Assembly (NCBI GenBank): GCA_964419225.1
Contig: CAYQPF010000024.1
Span: 1-44,717, forward strand
DNA from: CAYQPF01 sp964419225
GTDB taxonomy: Bacteria > Cloacimonadota > Cloacimonadia > Cloacimonadales > CAYQPF01
Direction: 5' to 3'
Length of the DNA: 44,717 nt
The notes below the pieces were generated by a model. That model was not told the origin of the DNA, did no database searches, and saw nothing but the letters and a program-made list of their open reading frames with translations. Both the position numbers and the translations under genes were made by a program. This document shows positions 15,635-24,789 of this stretch, in pieces; within the stretch, counting starts at the first letter, position 1, and each line of letters begins with the position of its first letter.

Positions 15635-17138
15635 CACAAACTCCACTCATGTATAAACCAATGGTTTCGACATTAAATTTATCCTGTGGGAGAATCTTTA
15701 CAAATTCACCCTCGTAAATAACTGCAATTCTATCGGACAGTTCGAATAATTCATCAAGATCACCGGAAACCAGGATAACAGCTTTTCCCTTATTACGTAG
15801 TCCCATAATAGAGGTTCTGACGAAATTTGTTGCTCCGATATCAAGCCCCTGAGATGGATACATAAAGATGTAAACTTCCTTATCGGCTTCAATTTCTCTG
15901 CCCAAGATTATTTTCTGCAGATTACCTCCGGAAAGAAGAGCTGCATGATATTGGAGTCCAGGATAGGAAACGTCATACTTTTTGAGAATTGTTAAAGCAT
16001 ATTCTTTAAGTTTTTTGATATTCATAATGCCAGTCTTAAGAAACTCTTTTTTCTGAAATACTTTCATGATCAGATTTTCCCAGATAGGGGAGAGTCCTGC
16101 AGTTCCGACAGTTGTACGGTTTTCGGGAATATAGGAAACACCTTTTTCAATTCTTTGGGAAACACTCATCCTGCTGAGATTCTGAGCATTAAGGATAATT
16201 TCACCTGAACTTGTTTTTAGTAATCCTGCAATAGCGTCTGCCAGCTCTCTTTGTCCATTGCCTGATACACCGGCAATGCCGAAAATTTCACCAGCCATTA
16301 CTTCAAAAGAGAGATCATGCACAGAATCTGCTTGAAAATTACCCTTGACACACAGATTATTTATTTCCAGTTTTTTAATATTGCTTGTTTGTCCTTCTCT
16401 GTTAAAATCAAAATTAATGTCTTTACCAACCATGAGTCTGGCTAATTCTGTATTTGAAATGTTTTTATTTTCCAGGGTAGTTATTTTCTGAGCTTTTCTA
16501 AGAACTGTAATTCTGTCTGCAACTTCCCGGACTTCATTCATTTTGTGTGAAATAAAGACTACACATTTTCCTGTAGAAGCAATTTTTTTCAGGATTGTGA
16601 CCAAATGGTCGGATTCCTGTTTAGTTAAGACACTGGTCGGCTCATCCATGATTAAAACATCAACATTTCTTACAAGCATTTTAAGGATTTCAACTTTCTG
16701 TCTGTCTCCGACATGAAGATCGTAAATAAAAGCATGAGGATCAACTTCCAGTTGAAATTCTTTGGAATAAGCTTCTACGAGCTTATAGATTTTTTTATAG
16801 TTTAAGAAAAAATTATTTGTTTTAAGACCCAGAATAATGTTTTCTAAAACTGTAAGATTGTTCACAAGACTAAAGCGTTGGTGCACCATTCCAATACCAC
16901 CGGCGAGAGCTTCGCCGGGAAAAGAATACCTGATATTTTTCCCTTTGAAGAGAATATCACCTTCGTCCTGAAAGTAAACACCGGATAGAATATTCATCAA
17001 AGTTGTTTTACCTGCTCCATTTTCTCCCAACAGAGCATGTACTTCACCTTGAAACAGGTCGAAGTCAACATTATCATTAACCTTTGTATTGAGGAAAGAT
17101 TTTGTAATTCCTCGCATTTTTACAATTGGTTCAGGCAT
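15627..17138 (-). CDS. ABC transporter ATPase with two nucleotide-binding domains (sugar/nucleoside type)
   Basis: 503 aa, two fused NBDs as in YufO/NupO. NBD1 has a canonical Walker A (LLGENGAGKTTLMNIL), a changed signature (HVGDRQKVEILK in place of LSxGxxQ), Walker B (VLIMDEPTS) and the H-loop (FISHK). NBD2 has the non-canonical P-loop GVSGNGQREL normal for this class, a good signature (LSGGNLQKIILGREI) and a degenerate Walker B region (VYIFMYPSQGLDIGA). The protein powers import through the two permeases. The gene is separated from the lipoprotein gene upstream by a terminator-like hairpin (17167-17194), so it is probably expressed at a lower level than the binding protein. Confidence 0.93.
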   Translation of the reverse strand: MPEPIVKMRGITKSFLNTKVNDNVDFDLFQGEVHALLGENGAGKTTLMNILSGVYFQDEGDILFKGKNIRYSFPGEALAGGIGMVHQRFSLVNNLTVLENIILGLKTNNFFLNYKKIYKLVEAYSKEFQLEVDPHAFIYDLHVGDRQKVEILKMLVRNVDVLIMDEPTSVLTKQESDHLVTILKKIASTGKCVVFISHKMNEVREVADRITVLRKAQKITTLENKNISNTELARLMVGKDINFDFNREGQTSNIKKLEINNLCVKGNFQADSVHDLSFEVMAGEIFGIAGVSGNGQRELADAIAGLLKTSSGEIILNAQNLSRMSVSQRIEKGVSYIPENRTTVGTAGLSPIWENLIMKVFQKKEFLKTGIMNIKKLKEYALTILKKYDVSYPGLQYHAALLSGGNLQKIILGREIEADKEVYIFMYPSQGLDIGATNFVRTSIMGLRNKGKAVILVSGDLDELFELSDRIAVIYEGEFVKILPQDKFNVETIGLYMSGVCDV

Positions 17139-17166
17139 AAATATCCTTGATTTGGGAATTTAATTT

Positions 17167-17194
17167 AAAAAGGGCGAACAATTCAGTCCGCCCT
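17167..17194 (-). terminator. Intrinsic terminator/attenuator between binding-protein and ATPase genes
   Basis: Read on the minus strand: AGGGCGGAC, 6-nt loop, GUUCGCCCU, then five U residues. All 9 pairs form in RNA (one G-U wobble); on the opposite strand the same position is an A-C mismatch, so it is built for minus-strand transcripts. It would allow partial read-through into the ATPase/permease genes. Confidence 0.8.
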
Positions 17195-17206
17195 GAACAA
17201 GTAATT

Positions 17207-18307
17207 TTATTTTTTGGCTTTAGGTAATTCGCCGACAACTCCTTCGACAAACCAATCCATACTTAACAATTCGGGATCAGTAGGAGTCTTTCCGGCCTGA
17301 ACTTTAACAACGCCTTTTTGGTCTTTGATAGGACCGGCAAAAACATCAAATTTTAATTCTGTCATTTCTTTCTGTTTTGCATCAACAAGGGTACGAACAT
17401 CCTGTGGTACTGCATCATTATAGGGTGCAAGCCCAATTAAACCGGATTCAATTCCCCACCATAAATCTTCACTTTTCCAGGTTTTCTTGGAAACTTCTTC
17501 ACAAATTTTATTATACATAACATCCCAATGCCAGATTGGTCCTGTTAAATTTGCTTTGGGAGCAAAGGAACGCATATCGCTGTCATAGCCAATACAGTAG
17601 ATACCTTTCTTTTCTGCAGCTTGTTGTGGAGCTGCAGAATCTGTTCCCTGAGCAATGATGTCACAGCCCATATCGATAAGAGCATTTGCAGCATCCATTT
17701 CTTTGGCAGGATCAAACCAGGAGTTTACCCATACAACCTGAACAGTGGCTTTGGGATTAACAGCTCTGACACCAAGAGCAAATCCGTTCAAATGTCTGAT
17801 AACTTCAGGAATCGGATGAGGTGCTACATAACCCAGCTTATTTTTCTTGGACATTTTACCTGCAACCATACCTGCAAGATATTCAGCCTGATACATTCTG
17901 CCAAAATAGGTACCCATATTGGCATCTCTCTTATAACCACTACAGTGCATAAAGATCTTATCCGGATACTTCTTAGCTACTTCTGCTGTCGGATCCATAT
18001 AACCGAAAGAAGTTGTGAAAATGATATCATTTCCTGCTTCTGCTAGTTGAGTTATTACTCTTGATGCTTCTGCACCTTCAGGTACGCTTTCTACATAAGT
18101 AGTTTTTTCAATAAAAGGCTGTTTTTCTAAAGCCAATCTTCCCTGATTATGTGCATATGTCCATCCGGCATCTCCAATGGGCCCAACATAAACAAATCCG
18201 ACTTTTAACTTCTTACCTTCAGTTGCTTTACTTTCTTTTTTTGCACAACCAACAAGCATAATGGATAGCACTAATAAAACTACCAGGATCCATTTCAAAC
18301 TTTTCAT
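17207..18307 (-). CDS. BMP-family substrate-binding lipoprotein (nucleoside/PnrA-like)
   Basis: 366 aa. The lipoprotein signal is clear: MKSLKWILVVLLVLSIMLVGC, with lipidated Cys21. The body matches the BMP/PnrA/Med family: KVGFVYVGPIGDAGWTYAHNQGRLALE, YVESVPEGAEASRVITQLAEAGNDIIFTTSFGYMDPTAEVAKKYPD, YFGRMYQAEYLAGMVAGKMSKKNKLGYVAPHPIPEVIRHLNGFALG, DIIAQGTDSAAPQQAAEKKGIYCIGYDSDM. These proteins deliver purine nucleosides or similar compounds to the paired ABC importer encoded just downstream. AGGAGG lies before the ATG. The gene follows the last TPR/HisKA gene by 76 nt on the same strand, with no terminator or riboswitch seen between. Confidence 0.94.
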   Translation of the reverse strand: MKSLKWILVVLLVLSIMLVGCAKKESKATEGKKLKVGFVYVGPIGDAGWTYAHNQGRLALEKQPFIEKTTYVESVPEGAEASRVITQLAEAGNDIIFTTSFGYMDPTAEVAKKYPDKIFMHCSGYKRDANMGTYFGRMYQAEYLAGMVAGKMSKKNKLGYVAPHPIPEVIRHLNGFALGVRAVNPKATVQVVWVNSWFDPAKEMDAANALIDMGCDIIAQGTDSAAPQQAAEKKGIYCIGYDSDMRSFAPKANLTGPIWHWDVMYNKICEEVSKKTWKSEDLWWGIESGLIGLAPYNDAVPQDVRTLVDAKQKEMTELKFDVFAGPIKDQKGVVKVQAGKTPTDPELLSMDWFVEGVVGELPKAKK

Positions 18308-18383
18308 TTTCCCTCCTCTGATTATTTTTTGATTCTTATTTAATAAGTTCGAATTTCCAATTAATATTTAACAGAAAACGAAC

Positions 18384-19931
18384 TTAAAACTCTACCATTT
18401 CATGATCTTTAGTATAATCGACAAAGTTAATCTCTGTCTGGGTTTTAAATTTATCTAATAGATCACATATTCTGTGTAAACCATCATTTATCTTCGTGAT
18501 ATATTTTTCCTGCTTTACCGTGATATTGTCTTCTTTAATGCTTTCGATAAGCATTTCTAAATTTCCCTGAATGATCATTAAGGGCTGATTGATTTCATGG
18601 TTAGCAGTAACAGCCATAGCAAGAGCAGCATTTACCCGTTCCTGCTTTATCTGACTCTCAAACTCATACTTAAGGTTAGTGATTTCGTATTTAACATGAA
18701 GACTTTGAGCACGTTTCTGTTTAGACTGGTTTGAACTATTATTCTTAAGGTTAAAATACTTCTCTAAAAATTCGAGAGAATTTTCGAAATCCTTAACCGA
18801 TTTGTAGTATTTGCTTATTATTAGAAAAGCATCTTCTTCATACATTTGATTGTTCAATTGTTCAGATAGCTTAAGACAGATTAAAGAGTTTTCTTTTGCC
18901 TGCTCTGTATCTTTGTTCAATATGTGATAGTAGGCCAATGCTTTATGGTAAATATATTGGTTTTTCGTAGAACTGACATCAGCCACAAGTTTCCGCAATA
19001 TTTCCAGATAAGGATATATTTCTCTTGGTTCATTTAGATCAACATAAGATTTCACTAAACTGGATATGGTTTCAATCAGTTTATCCATTGGACCACAATT
19101 CTTTCTGATGTCAATAGATTGGATAAAGAAGCCTATTGAAGTATGAGTATCTTTTATAAATCGTGCCATTAAACCAAGATTATTCAAACTATCTGCGAGA
19201 AGAGAATAATCGTTGAGTTCTCGTGCCAGTTTTTCAGCTTCCAGAAAGCAATTTTGTGCAAGATCCGGTTTTCCCAAATCGAGGTTGATTAACCCCAGAA
19301 CGTTTTGATTATGTGCAATGCCATGTTTATGATTACATTCTTTATACAATTTGTTGGAATTCATTAGCAAGTTGTAAGCTTGTTCAGTCATACCTATTTC
19401 ATTGTGCAAAATACCGAATTTAGCACAAATATTCCCTTTTACTCTTTTTATTTCGACTTTATCCAGATTATAATATGCTTGTTGTAAATAATCAAAAGAT
19501 GATGTATAATCATTTAATTTGTAATAACATATGCCGATATATTGTTGCATATTTATGATATTTTTATCTTCACCTAAAAGAATAAATTCATCCAGTGCTT
19601 TTTTAAAATATTCAATTGCTTTTTCATACTCGGCAAAATTTCTATGAAAAGTTCCCAGTGCTGCATTAGTGGCACCATTTAGATTTTCCAGTTTGTAATC
19701 TTGCGCAATTTTCAATACGGTATTATAATATTCGTTGGCTTTATCTAATCTATTAGTAACAGAATAGGCCAGCCCTATATTGGTAACAACCTTAATATAA
19801 AGGAGAATGAACTCTTTTTCCAGGCATCTGTCAGCTAATTCTTTCATCTCTCTGAAAAAATCTTCGTCAGGATGATAGCGCCTTTCATTCAATTTATTAA
19901 ATTTATGGATAAAAATATCAATTAATTCCAT
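18384..19931 (-). CDS. TPR protein with C-terminal orphan HisKA-like domain (copy 1)
   Basis: 515 aa, soluble, no signal peptide. Residues about 40-400 are tetratricopeptide repeats (IKVVTNIGLAYSVTNRLDKANEYYNTVL, AALGTFHRNFAEYEKAIEYFKKAL, QYIGICYYKLNDYTSSFDYLQQA, NNLGLMARFIKDTHTSIGFFIQS). A short coiled coil leads to MAVTANHEINQPLMIIQGNLEMLIESIK, the dimerisation/phosphoacceptor helix of histidine kinases with His445. The protein ends 70 residues later at FVDYTKDHEMVEF. No HATPase domain follows, so it cannot phosphorylate itself. The closing motif is what usually sits at the end of the HisKA region in PAS/GAF kinases of the 'Y.GG..M.D' type, so it is a true C-terminus and not a frameshift. 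It is the third of three tandem paralogues; 9 nt separate it from copy 2. It is probably an adaptor/phosphotransfer partner of an unidentified kinase. Confidence 0.85.
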   Translation of the reverse strand: MELIDIFIHKFNKLNERRYHPDEDFFREMKELADRCLEKEFILLYIKVVTNIGLAYSVTNRLDKANEYYNTVLKIAQDYKLENLNGATNAALGTFHRNFAEYEKAIEYFKKALDEFILLGEDKNIINMQQYIGICYYKLNDYTSSFDYLQQAYYNLDKVEIKRVKGNICAKFGILHNEIGMTEQAYNLLMNSNKLYKECNHKHGIAHNQNVLGLINLDLGKPDLAQNCFLEAEKLARELNDYSLLADSLNNLGLMARFIKDTHTSIGFFIQSIDIRKNCGPMDKLIETISSLVKSYVDLNEPREIYPYLEILRKLVADVSSTKNQYIYHKALAYYHILNKDTEQAKENSLICLKLSEQLNNQMYEEDAFLIISKYYKSVKDFENSLEFLEKYFNLKNNSSNQSKQKRAQSLHVKYEITNLKYEFESQIKQERVNAALAMAVTANHEINQPLMIIQGNLEMLIESIKEDNITVKQEKYITKINDGLHRICDLLDKFKTQTEINFVDYTKDHEMVEF

Positions 19932-19940
19932 GTAACACCT

Positions 19941-21536
19941 TTATGGTTGATTCGATTTTTTGGGAAAATCAACCATCAAATAACCTTCAGCATAATCTGT
20001 AAAGGTAAATTCATTATTGAATTTATATGATTCTAAAATACTCTTTATTTTGTCAATACCAGATTTAATTTTGCTTAATTGAGAGACTTGGCGTGTTGTT
20101 AATGAAGTTAAGTTTAAATATGCTTCGAAATTGGAAAAGCATTCCGAAAACAATTGAATAGGACTGTTAATTTCATTGTATGCTCTTAAAGCCATATTGA
20201 GTACAGTATCGGTTTTTTCCTGAATAACTTTCTCTTCAAAGTGATTTTTCGCATTTAGAATCTCATTTTTAAAATGAGCATCAGCAAGTTTCCTCTTCAG
20301 ATCATAGTTAAATATTTTTTCTTCATATTCAAGTTCTAAGACAGCATGTTTATGAGCCATCTTATACTTTTTTTTCTTTTTGTAAAGTTCTTTCCAAAAG
20401 GCATGGGAACCTTTAAGGTAATTATCTGAATTGGTCTCTACAGCTTTCTGCATCATTAAATGAGCATAATACTCTGTTTTCTTCAGATCACCTTTTTCCA
20501 GATAAAGATTTGCAGCAGAATTATAGGAGATAAATTCGCAACTTAAGATTCCGATATGTTGACTCCCTGAAATAGCTTGTTGGACATACAATTCTGCAGT
20601 CTCAAGATCGTTGTTGGAAATGCAGGCTAAGGCCAGATTATTCAAAGTATTAATCTCTTTATCTTCCGTGCCGGTGGATTTTCTTACTTCGAGTGACTTT
20701 AAGTAGCACTCAATTGCGTGGGGGTAATCACATAATTCATTATAAACCATACCTTTATTGTTTAGAGCATCAGCCAAAATCATGGGAATGCTAAGATCTA
20801 TTGCATATTTTTCTGCTTCTATAAAGCATTTAAGAGCATTTTCCAGATTATTGATCTGATTATATATTAAACCCAGTGTGTTTTGATTATTAGCATAACC
20901 AAGAAAGTGTTTTTGACTGAGAAAAATCTCATTAGATTCATTAATTAAATCGAAAGCTCTGTCTAATATTCCAATATCCTTATGTAAAATGCCAAACCAC
21001 GTACAAATATTGCCTTTGGATATTGGATCTTCAATAATGTTTCTGTTTATATAGGCATAATTCAAATATTCAAACGCCTTTTTAAAATCAGATATTTTGT
21101 AATATGCTACGCCTAAATTCTGACTGACAAGTGCAATGTTGACCATATCATTGAAGTTTATGTATAACTGCAGTGACTGGTTAAAGTAATCAATTGCTGC
21201 TTCATGTTGGGAAGTGTTCCAATAGAAAGTACCAAGTTGGTTGAATAAAACAGCTTCCAGGTTTTCTGATGGAAGGTTTTTAACCATATTCCGGGCCATT
21301 TCAAAATGAAGTTTGGCTTCATCCAAATTGTTTTGAAAAGCATAAGCTTTGGCTTTCGTACAAATTGCTTTCAAGGCTAATTCATATTCTTCAGCCTGTA
21401 AGCAATTACTATGCAAAATGTCGAGTTCCCGAAAATATTTGGAGTTTGCCTGAGTAATACTATCAGAGTACCATTTCAATTGTTTACCGTACTTCTCTCT
21501 GATAAGAAACTTAACTACATTTTCTTTCTCTTCCAT
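19941..21536 (-). CDS. TPR protein with HisKA-like C-terminus lacking the histidine (copy 2)
   Basis: 531 aa, same architecture as its neighbours: about eight TPR units (FNQLGTFYWNTSQHEAAIDYFNQSL, QNLGVAYYKISDFKKAFEYLNYA, NTLGLIYNQINNLENALKCFIEA, NNKGMVYNELCDYPHAIECYLKSL), a charged helix, then NMALRAYNEINSPIQLFSECFSN. The phosphoacceptor position reads Asn454 (AYNEINSPI) where copies 1 and 3 have His (ANHEINQPL, ANHEMNQPL). It still ends in the FTDYAEGYLMVDF motif. It therefore keeps the dimerisation helices but cannot be phosphorylated at the usual site, suggesting a heterodimer partner or structural role. No HATPase domain. It lies 50 nt after copy 3. Confidence 0.83.
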   Translation of the reverse strand: MEEKENVVKFLIREKYGKQLKWYSDSITQANSKYFRELDILHSNCLQAEEYELALKAICTKAKAYAFQNNLDEAKLHFEMARNMVKNLPSENLEAVLFNQLGTFYWNTSQHEAAIDYFNQSLQLYINFNDMVNIALVSQNLGVAYYKISDFKKAFEYLNYAYINRNIIEDPISKGNICTWFGILHKDIGILDRAFDLINESNEIFLSQKHFLGYANNQNTLGLIYNQINNLENALKCFIEAEKYAIDLSIPMILADALNNKGMVYNELCDYPHAIECYLKSLEVRKSTGTEDKEINTLNNLALACISNNDLETAELYVQQAISGSQHIGILSCEFISYNSAANLYLEKGDLKKTEYYAHLMMQKAVETNSDNYLKGSHAFWKELYKKKKKYKMAHKHAVLELEYEEKIFNYDLKRKLADAHFKNEILNAKNHFEEKVIQEKTDTVLNMALRAYNEINSPIQLFSECFSNFEAYLNLTSLTTRQVSQLSKIKSGIDKIKSILESYKFNNEFTFTDYAEGYLMVDFPKKSNQP

Positions 21537-21586
21537 AAATTTTTTCCGCTTCTGATTTTTTTAAGTTTTACTAATTTGTTCAGAAA

Positions 21587-23128
21587 CTATCCGGACATAT
21601 TAGATGTTTCCTGTTTAAACAGATCTAAGGTAGATGTGATATTACTCAGACAAGAGTTCATCGTTCGAATATTATCTTGTTGGATATCAGAAAAATCTTC
21701 CCAAGGCAGGGAATTCAATAAAAGGTCTAAATTGCCTCGGATAACCATTAAAGGCTGATTCATTTCATGATTAGCAGTAATAGTCATAGCAAGAGCTGCT
21801 GCTTTATTTTCTTTTTCTATTTTCTTTTCGTAACTGGTTTTTAACTTGCTAACTTCATTCTGCAGATGAGTTTTAGTTAATTTACTTTTGATTTCTTCAT
21901 CGAAGTTTTCTTCTGTTAGTGCAGCTATCATTTCAGTAAATACGAGACATCTTTTATAATTCTTTTTTGATTCAAAGTAATCAGCATGAATTTTGTAAAT
22001 TACCTGAAGATTATTACTATCATGAAGTTCAAGAGCAAGCATTAATCCTTTTTTTGCAGCAGCCAGAGATTTTCTGTGATTATTTTGCTTTTGATAAAAT
22101 CTGGCTATGGAAATTAAGCAAAGTAAATTAATTTTGGGAGTATTCAATTTTTTGGCAAGATCTTTAACTTTTAATAAAAATTCTTCAGCTTTTTGATCAT
22201 AATTTAACACAAGATAGGTATCAAAAATGTTGTTGAGTGTATAAAAAGCCTTGTCGTCAAAAACTACTGTTTGTCTATATTCCCAGGATTTCTCATAAGA
22301 CTTCAGAGCTTCTTCTGTGTTTTTTTGGGAATTGTAAACTATCCCGATATTATTCCAGGCATCAGCTAATACCATGTTGTAAGATAATTCTTCTGCTATC
22401 GCAATAGATTCTCGAAAATGTTGTAAAGCAATGTCATAGTTCTTTATTTCAAAATGTACTAAACCAATTGCATTCAGATTAACTGCGTATTCAATTTTGT
22501 TGTTATTCTTTAAACAATATTCATTTGCTTGAAGCATATAAACAAAACCTTGCTCATAAAATCCCATTTCCCGATGGATGATTCCGACCCAGGAATATAA
22601 AGAACTTTTTATCGTATTGTCTTCTATCTGTGAAGACAATTTCTCAGCTTCCATTATTTTAATGTATGCTTCTAACAAATTTGCTTTCTTATAATAAACC
22701 AGAGCAATATTTTTCCTGACCATGATTTCTGTCCGGGGATTTGATAACTCAATACTTAACTGTAGAGATTGCTCAAAAAAATGTAAAGCTTCATCGTACA
22801 AACCGAGGTTCCATTTCATGCTTCCCATAAAATTCATAATCTGTGCTTTGATGGATGCAATGGTTGTTGAATCATAAATTTTTAAGAGAAGTTTGAAATT
22901 TGTTTCAGCTTTTGGAAAAAACTGATGGTAAACATAAGTAGAAGTTTGGAGACAGAGTCCATACACATAAGTATCCTGCAAATCATATTTAGAGGCAACT
23001 TGGATTACCTCTTCCAGCTCTTTATAAAATTCAGTTCCTGCCTTTGTAAAGATGTTTTGAAGATTTTTTAAAGCTGTTTTAAGTGCTTGGTCTAATTCTT
23101 GTACTGGTAAATGATCGTATTTACTCAT
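21587..23128 (-). CDS. TPR protein with C-terminal orphan HisKA-like domain (copy 3)
   Basis: 513 aa. TPR units run from about residue 35 to 390 (INFMGSMKWNLGLYDEALHFFEQSL, KNIALVYYKKANLLEAYIKIMEA, NAIGLVHFEIKNYDIALQHFRESI, NNIGIVYNSQKNTEEALKSYEKSW). The C-terminus has MTITANHEMNQPLMVIRGNLDLLL with His454, and ends with DLFKQETSNMSG, so it lacks the aromatic 'DY....MV.F' tail of the other two. No HATPase domain. Its ATG lies inside the end of the DUF2461 gene (8-nt overlap), so it is coupled to that gene. The three copies are clearly paralogous in layout but diverged in sequence, indicating an old duplication. Confidence 0.84.
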   Translation of the reverse strand: MSKYDHLPVQELDQALKTALKNLQNIFTKAGTEFYKELEEVIQVASKYDLQDTYVYGLCLQTSTYVYHQFFPKAETNFKLLLKIYDSTTIASIKAQIMNFMGSMKWNLGLYDEALHFFEQSLQLSIELSNPRTEIMVRKNIALVYYKKANLLEAYIKIMEAEKLSSQIEDNTIKSSLYSWVGIIHREMGFYEQGFVYMLQANEYCLKNNNKIEYAVNLNAIGLVHFEIKNYDIALQHFRESIAIAEELSYNMVLADAWNNIGIVYNSQKNTEEALKSYEKSWEYRQTVVFDDKAFYTLNNIFDTYLVLNYDQKAEEFLLKVKDLAKKLNTPKINLLCLISIARFYQKQNNHRKSLAAAKKGLMLALELHDSNNLQVIYKIHADYFESKKNYKRCLVFTEMIAALTEENFDEEIKSKLTKTHLQNEVSKLKTSYEKKIEKENKAAALAMTITANHEMNQPLMVIRGNLDLLLNSLPWEDFSDIQQDNIRTMNSCLSNITSTLDLFKQETSNMSG

Positions 23129-23822
23129 ATATTTCCCATAAATAATGGTATAAGGGAATTAATAATGAAAAATCATTTTTCAATTTTTCACTTAAACCTT
23201 TTTCGAAAAGAACTTGTTCTAAGGGTTTGGTACAAGATAAGTAAAAGCTTTTTTTCTGATACCAGCAACTAAGATCCTGAGGAAGACCTTTGATTAATTC
23301 CTTCTTATAATCATTTCCTTCCAAAGTAAAAATATCTGAGGTTTTTAGGAAAGATACAATTTCAAGAAATTTAGTCTGATTTGCCAGTATATCTTCCCGG
23401 AAATGTTGTAAATAGGTCTTATCAGCATTATAGAAACCCATACCATACCGGTAACCGTCTGTAAAGATCTCAAAGTAAAAAGTGGGGATGATCTTCCAAT
23501 CATTCACTCTTCTTTTAAAAGCAATCCAGACATTTGGCCTGTATGGTGATTTATCTTTGGAGAATCTGGTGTCCCTGTATATTCTACTGATTGTTTTATC
23601 AACCATTGGGGCTGTTTCAAAATCAGAATCGATGGTCAGCATAAAATCACTTAAGGAAACAACAAGCTGCTGCACTCTTTGTAAAACATTTATTTGGTAA
23701 TTCTCTCGGTTTTCTTCAAACCATTCTTTTTCATTATTCAGTTCCAAAGCTTGCAGGAAACTGAAAGTTTCAGGCGAAAATCCCTGAAACGATCCAATAT
23801 CAACTTTTTTTTGTACTGCCAT
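23121..23822 (-). CDS. DUF2461 family protein
   Basis: 233 aa, cytoplasmic. The family signature is clear: GFSPETFSFLQALELNNEKEWFEENRENYQ at the start, TISRIYRDTRFSKDKSPYRPNVWIAFKR in the middle and YFEIFTDGYRYGMGFYNADKTYLQHFRE after it. DUF2461 proteins are widespread single-domain proteins with no established reaction. It starts 1 nt after the end of kdsD and overlaps the TPR gene, so it is an integral member of the unit. Its link to either LPS synthesis or the signalling proteins is unknown. Confidence 0.88.
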   Translation of the reverse strand: MAVQKKVDIGSFQGFSPETFSFLQALELNNEKEWFEENRENYQINVLQRVQQLVVSLSDFMLTIDSDFETAPMVDKTISRIYRDTRFSKDKSPYRPNVWIAFKRRVNDWKIIPTFYFEIFTDGYRYGMGFYNADKTYLQHFREDILANQTKFLEIVSFLKTSDIFTLEGNDYKKELIKGLPQDLSCWYQKKSFYLSCTKPLEQVLFEKGLSEKLKNDFSLLIPLYHYLWEIYE

Positions 23823-23823
23823 A

Positions 23824-24789
23824 CTAACTGACTACTCCTGCTTTGATCAGGTCGTGCATATGTAACAGACCGATTGGCTTTGCTTGATTATCCACTACCG
23901 GGAGCATTGTTATATTGAATTTTTCCATCAAATTTAAGGCTTCTACAGCTAAGCATTCCGGCTTAAGAGTCTTGGGATTTACCGTCATAACCAGTTTGAC
24001 AGCTTTTTGCAGAGAAATATCACCTTTATTCAAGAATCTTCTTAAATCACCATCTGTAACTATGCCGACTAAATATCCCTGGCTATTGATTACATTGGCA
24101 CAACCCAGACCTTTGGAAGTCATCTCCAGAATCACTTTATCCATCGGAAGATCTTCCATAACGATAGGATTACCAGTACCCTGATGCATAAGCTCATTAA
24201 CTGTGAGTAACATTTTTCGGCCAATCGTTCCACCGGGATGGAACAGAGCAAAGTCTGTAATCTTGAAATTTCTGCGTTCTAACAAGGCTACAGAGATAGC
24301 GTCACCAATCGCAAGTGCGACAGTTGTACTCGCCGTAGGTACCAGCCCGAACGGTTCAAATTCCCGTGGTACCGAACAATCAATTATAGCGTCGGAATTC
24401 TTTGCCAGTGTAGAATTAAGATTTCCGGTTAAGGCAATGATCGGACAGCCCAGGAATTTAATATAAGGAATAATTGAAACCAGTTCCTGGGTATTACCAC
24501 TATTGGAAATGGCAAAAATAACATCGCTTTTCTGGAGCATACCCAAGTCACCATGAATTCCTTCAGCCGGATGAAGAAAAATGGCTGTAGTACCAGTACT
24601 GGCTAAGGTCGCGGCAATTTTTCTGCCAATGAGTCCTGTTTTGCCCATCCCTGTAACGACTACTTTACCCTGACAATTATAAAGTAATTCCAAAGCTTTA
24701 TGAATATTATCATCTATTTTTGCTGCAGTTTGTTTTATCGCTTCAGCTTCCAGGAGAAGCTGATTTCTGATAAATTCGATTGTCTGCAT
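23824..24789 (-). CDS. kdsD: Arabinose-5-phosphate isomerase (KpsF/GutQ/KdsD family)
   Basis: 321 aa, the usual length. An N-terminal SIS domain (GKVVVTGMGKTGLIGRKIAATLASTGTTAIFLHPAEGIHGDLGML, ISNSGNTQELVSIIPYIK, VPTASTTVALAIGDAISVALL, FHPGGTIGRK) is followed by two CBS domains (MHQGTGNPIVMEDLPMDKVILEMTSKGLGCANVI... and VMTVNPKTLKPECLAVEALNLMEKFNITMLPVVD). The enzyme converts ribulose-5-phosphate to arabinose-5-phosphate, the first step to Kdo in LPS, which supports a Gram-negative envelope. No other Kdo gene is nearby. The ATG directly abuts the cheW stop (TAAATG). An LPS gene between chemotaxis-type and TPR genes is unexpected. Confidence 0.94.
   Translation of the reverse strand: MQTIEFIRNQLLLEAEAIKQTAAKIDDNIHKALELLYNCQGKVVVTGMGKTGLIGRKIAATLASTGTTAIFLHPAEGIHGDLGMLQKSDVIFAISNSGNTQELVSIIPYIKFLGCPIIALTGNLNSTLAKNSDAIIDCSVPREFEPFGLVPTASTTVALAIGDAISVALLERRNFKITDFALFHPGGTIGRKMLLTVNELMHQGTGNPIVMEDLPMDKVILEMTSKGLGCANVINSQGYLVGIVTDGDLRRFLNKGDISLQKAVKLVMTVNPKTLKPECLAVEALNLMEKFNITMLPVVDNQAKPIGLLHMHDLIKAGVVS

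Noticed and set aside
15635..15646. GTG start 12 nt upstream for permease 1
   Set aside because: The GTG is part of the GTGGAG Shine-Dalgarno sequence of the better ATG at 15634.
18308..18383. Purine or other riboswitch upstream of the nucleoside-type binding protein
   Set aside because: The 76-nt gap is AT-rich with no conserved aptamer core or terminator.
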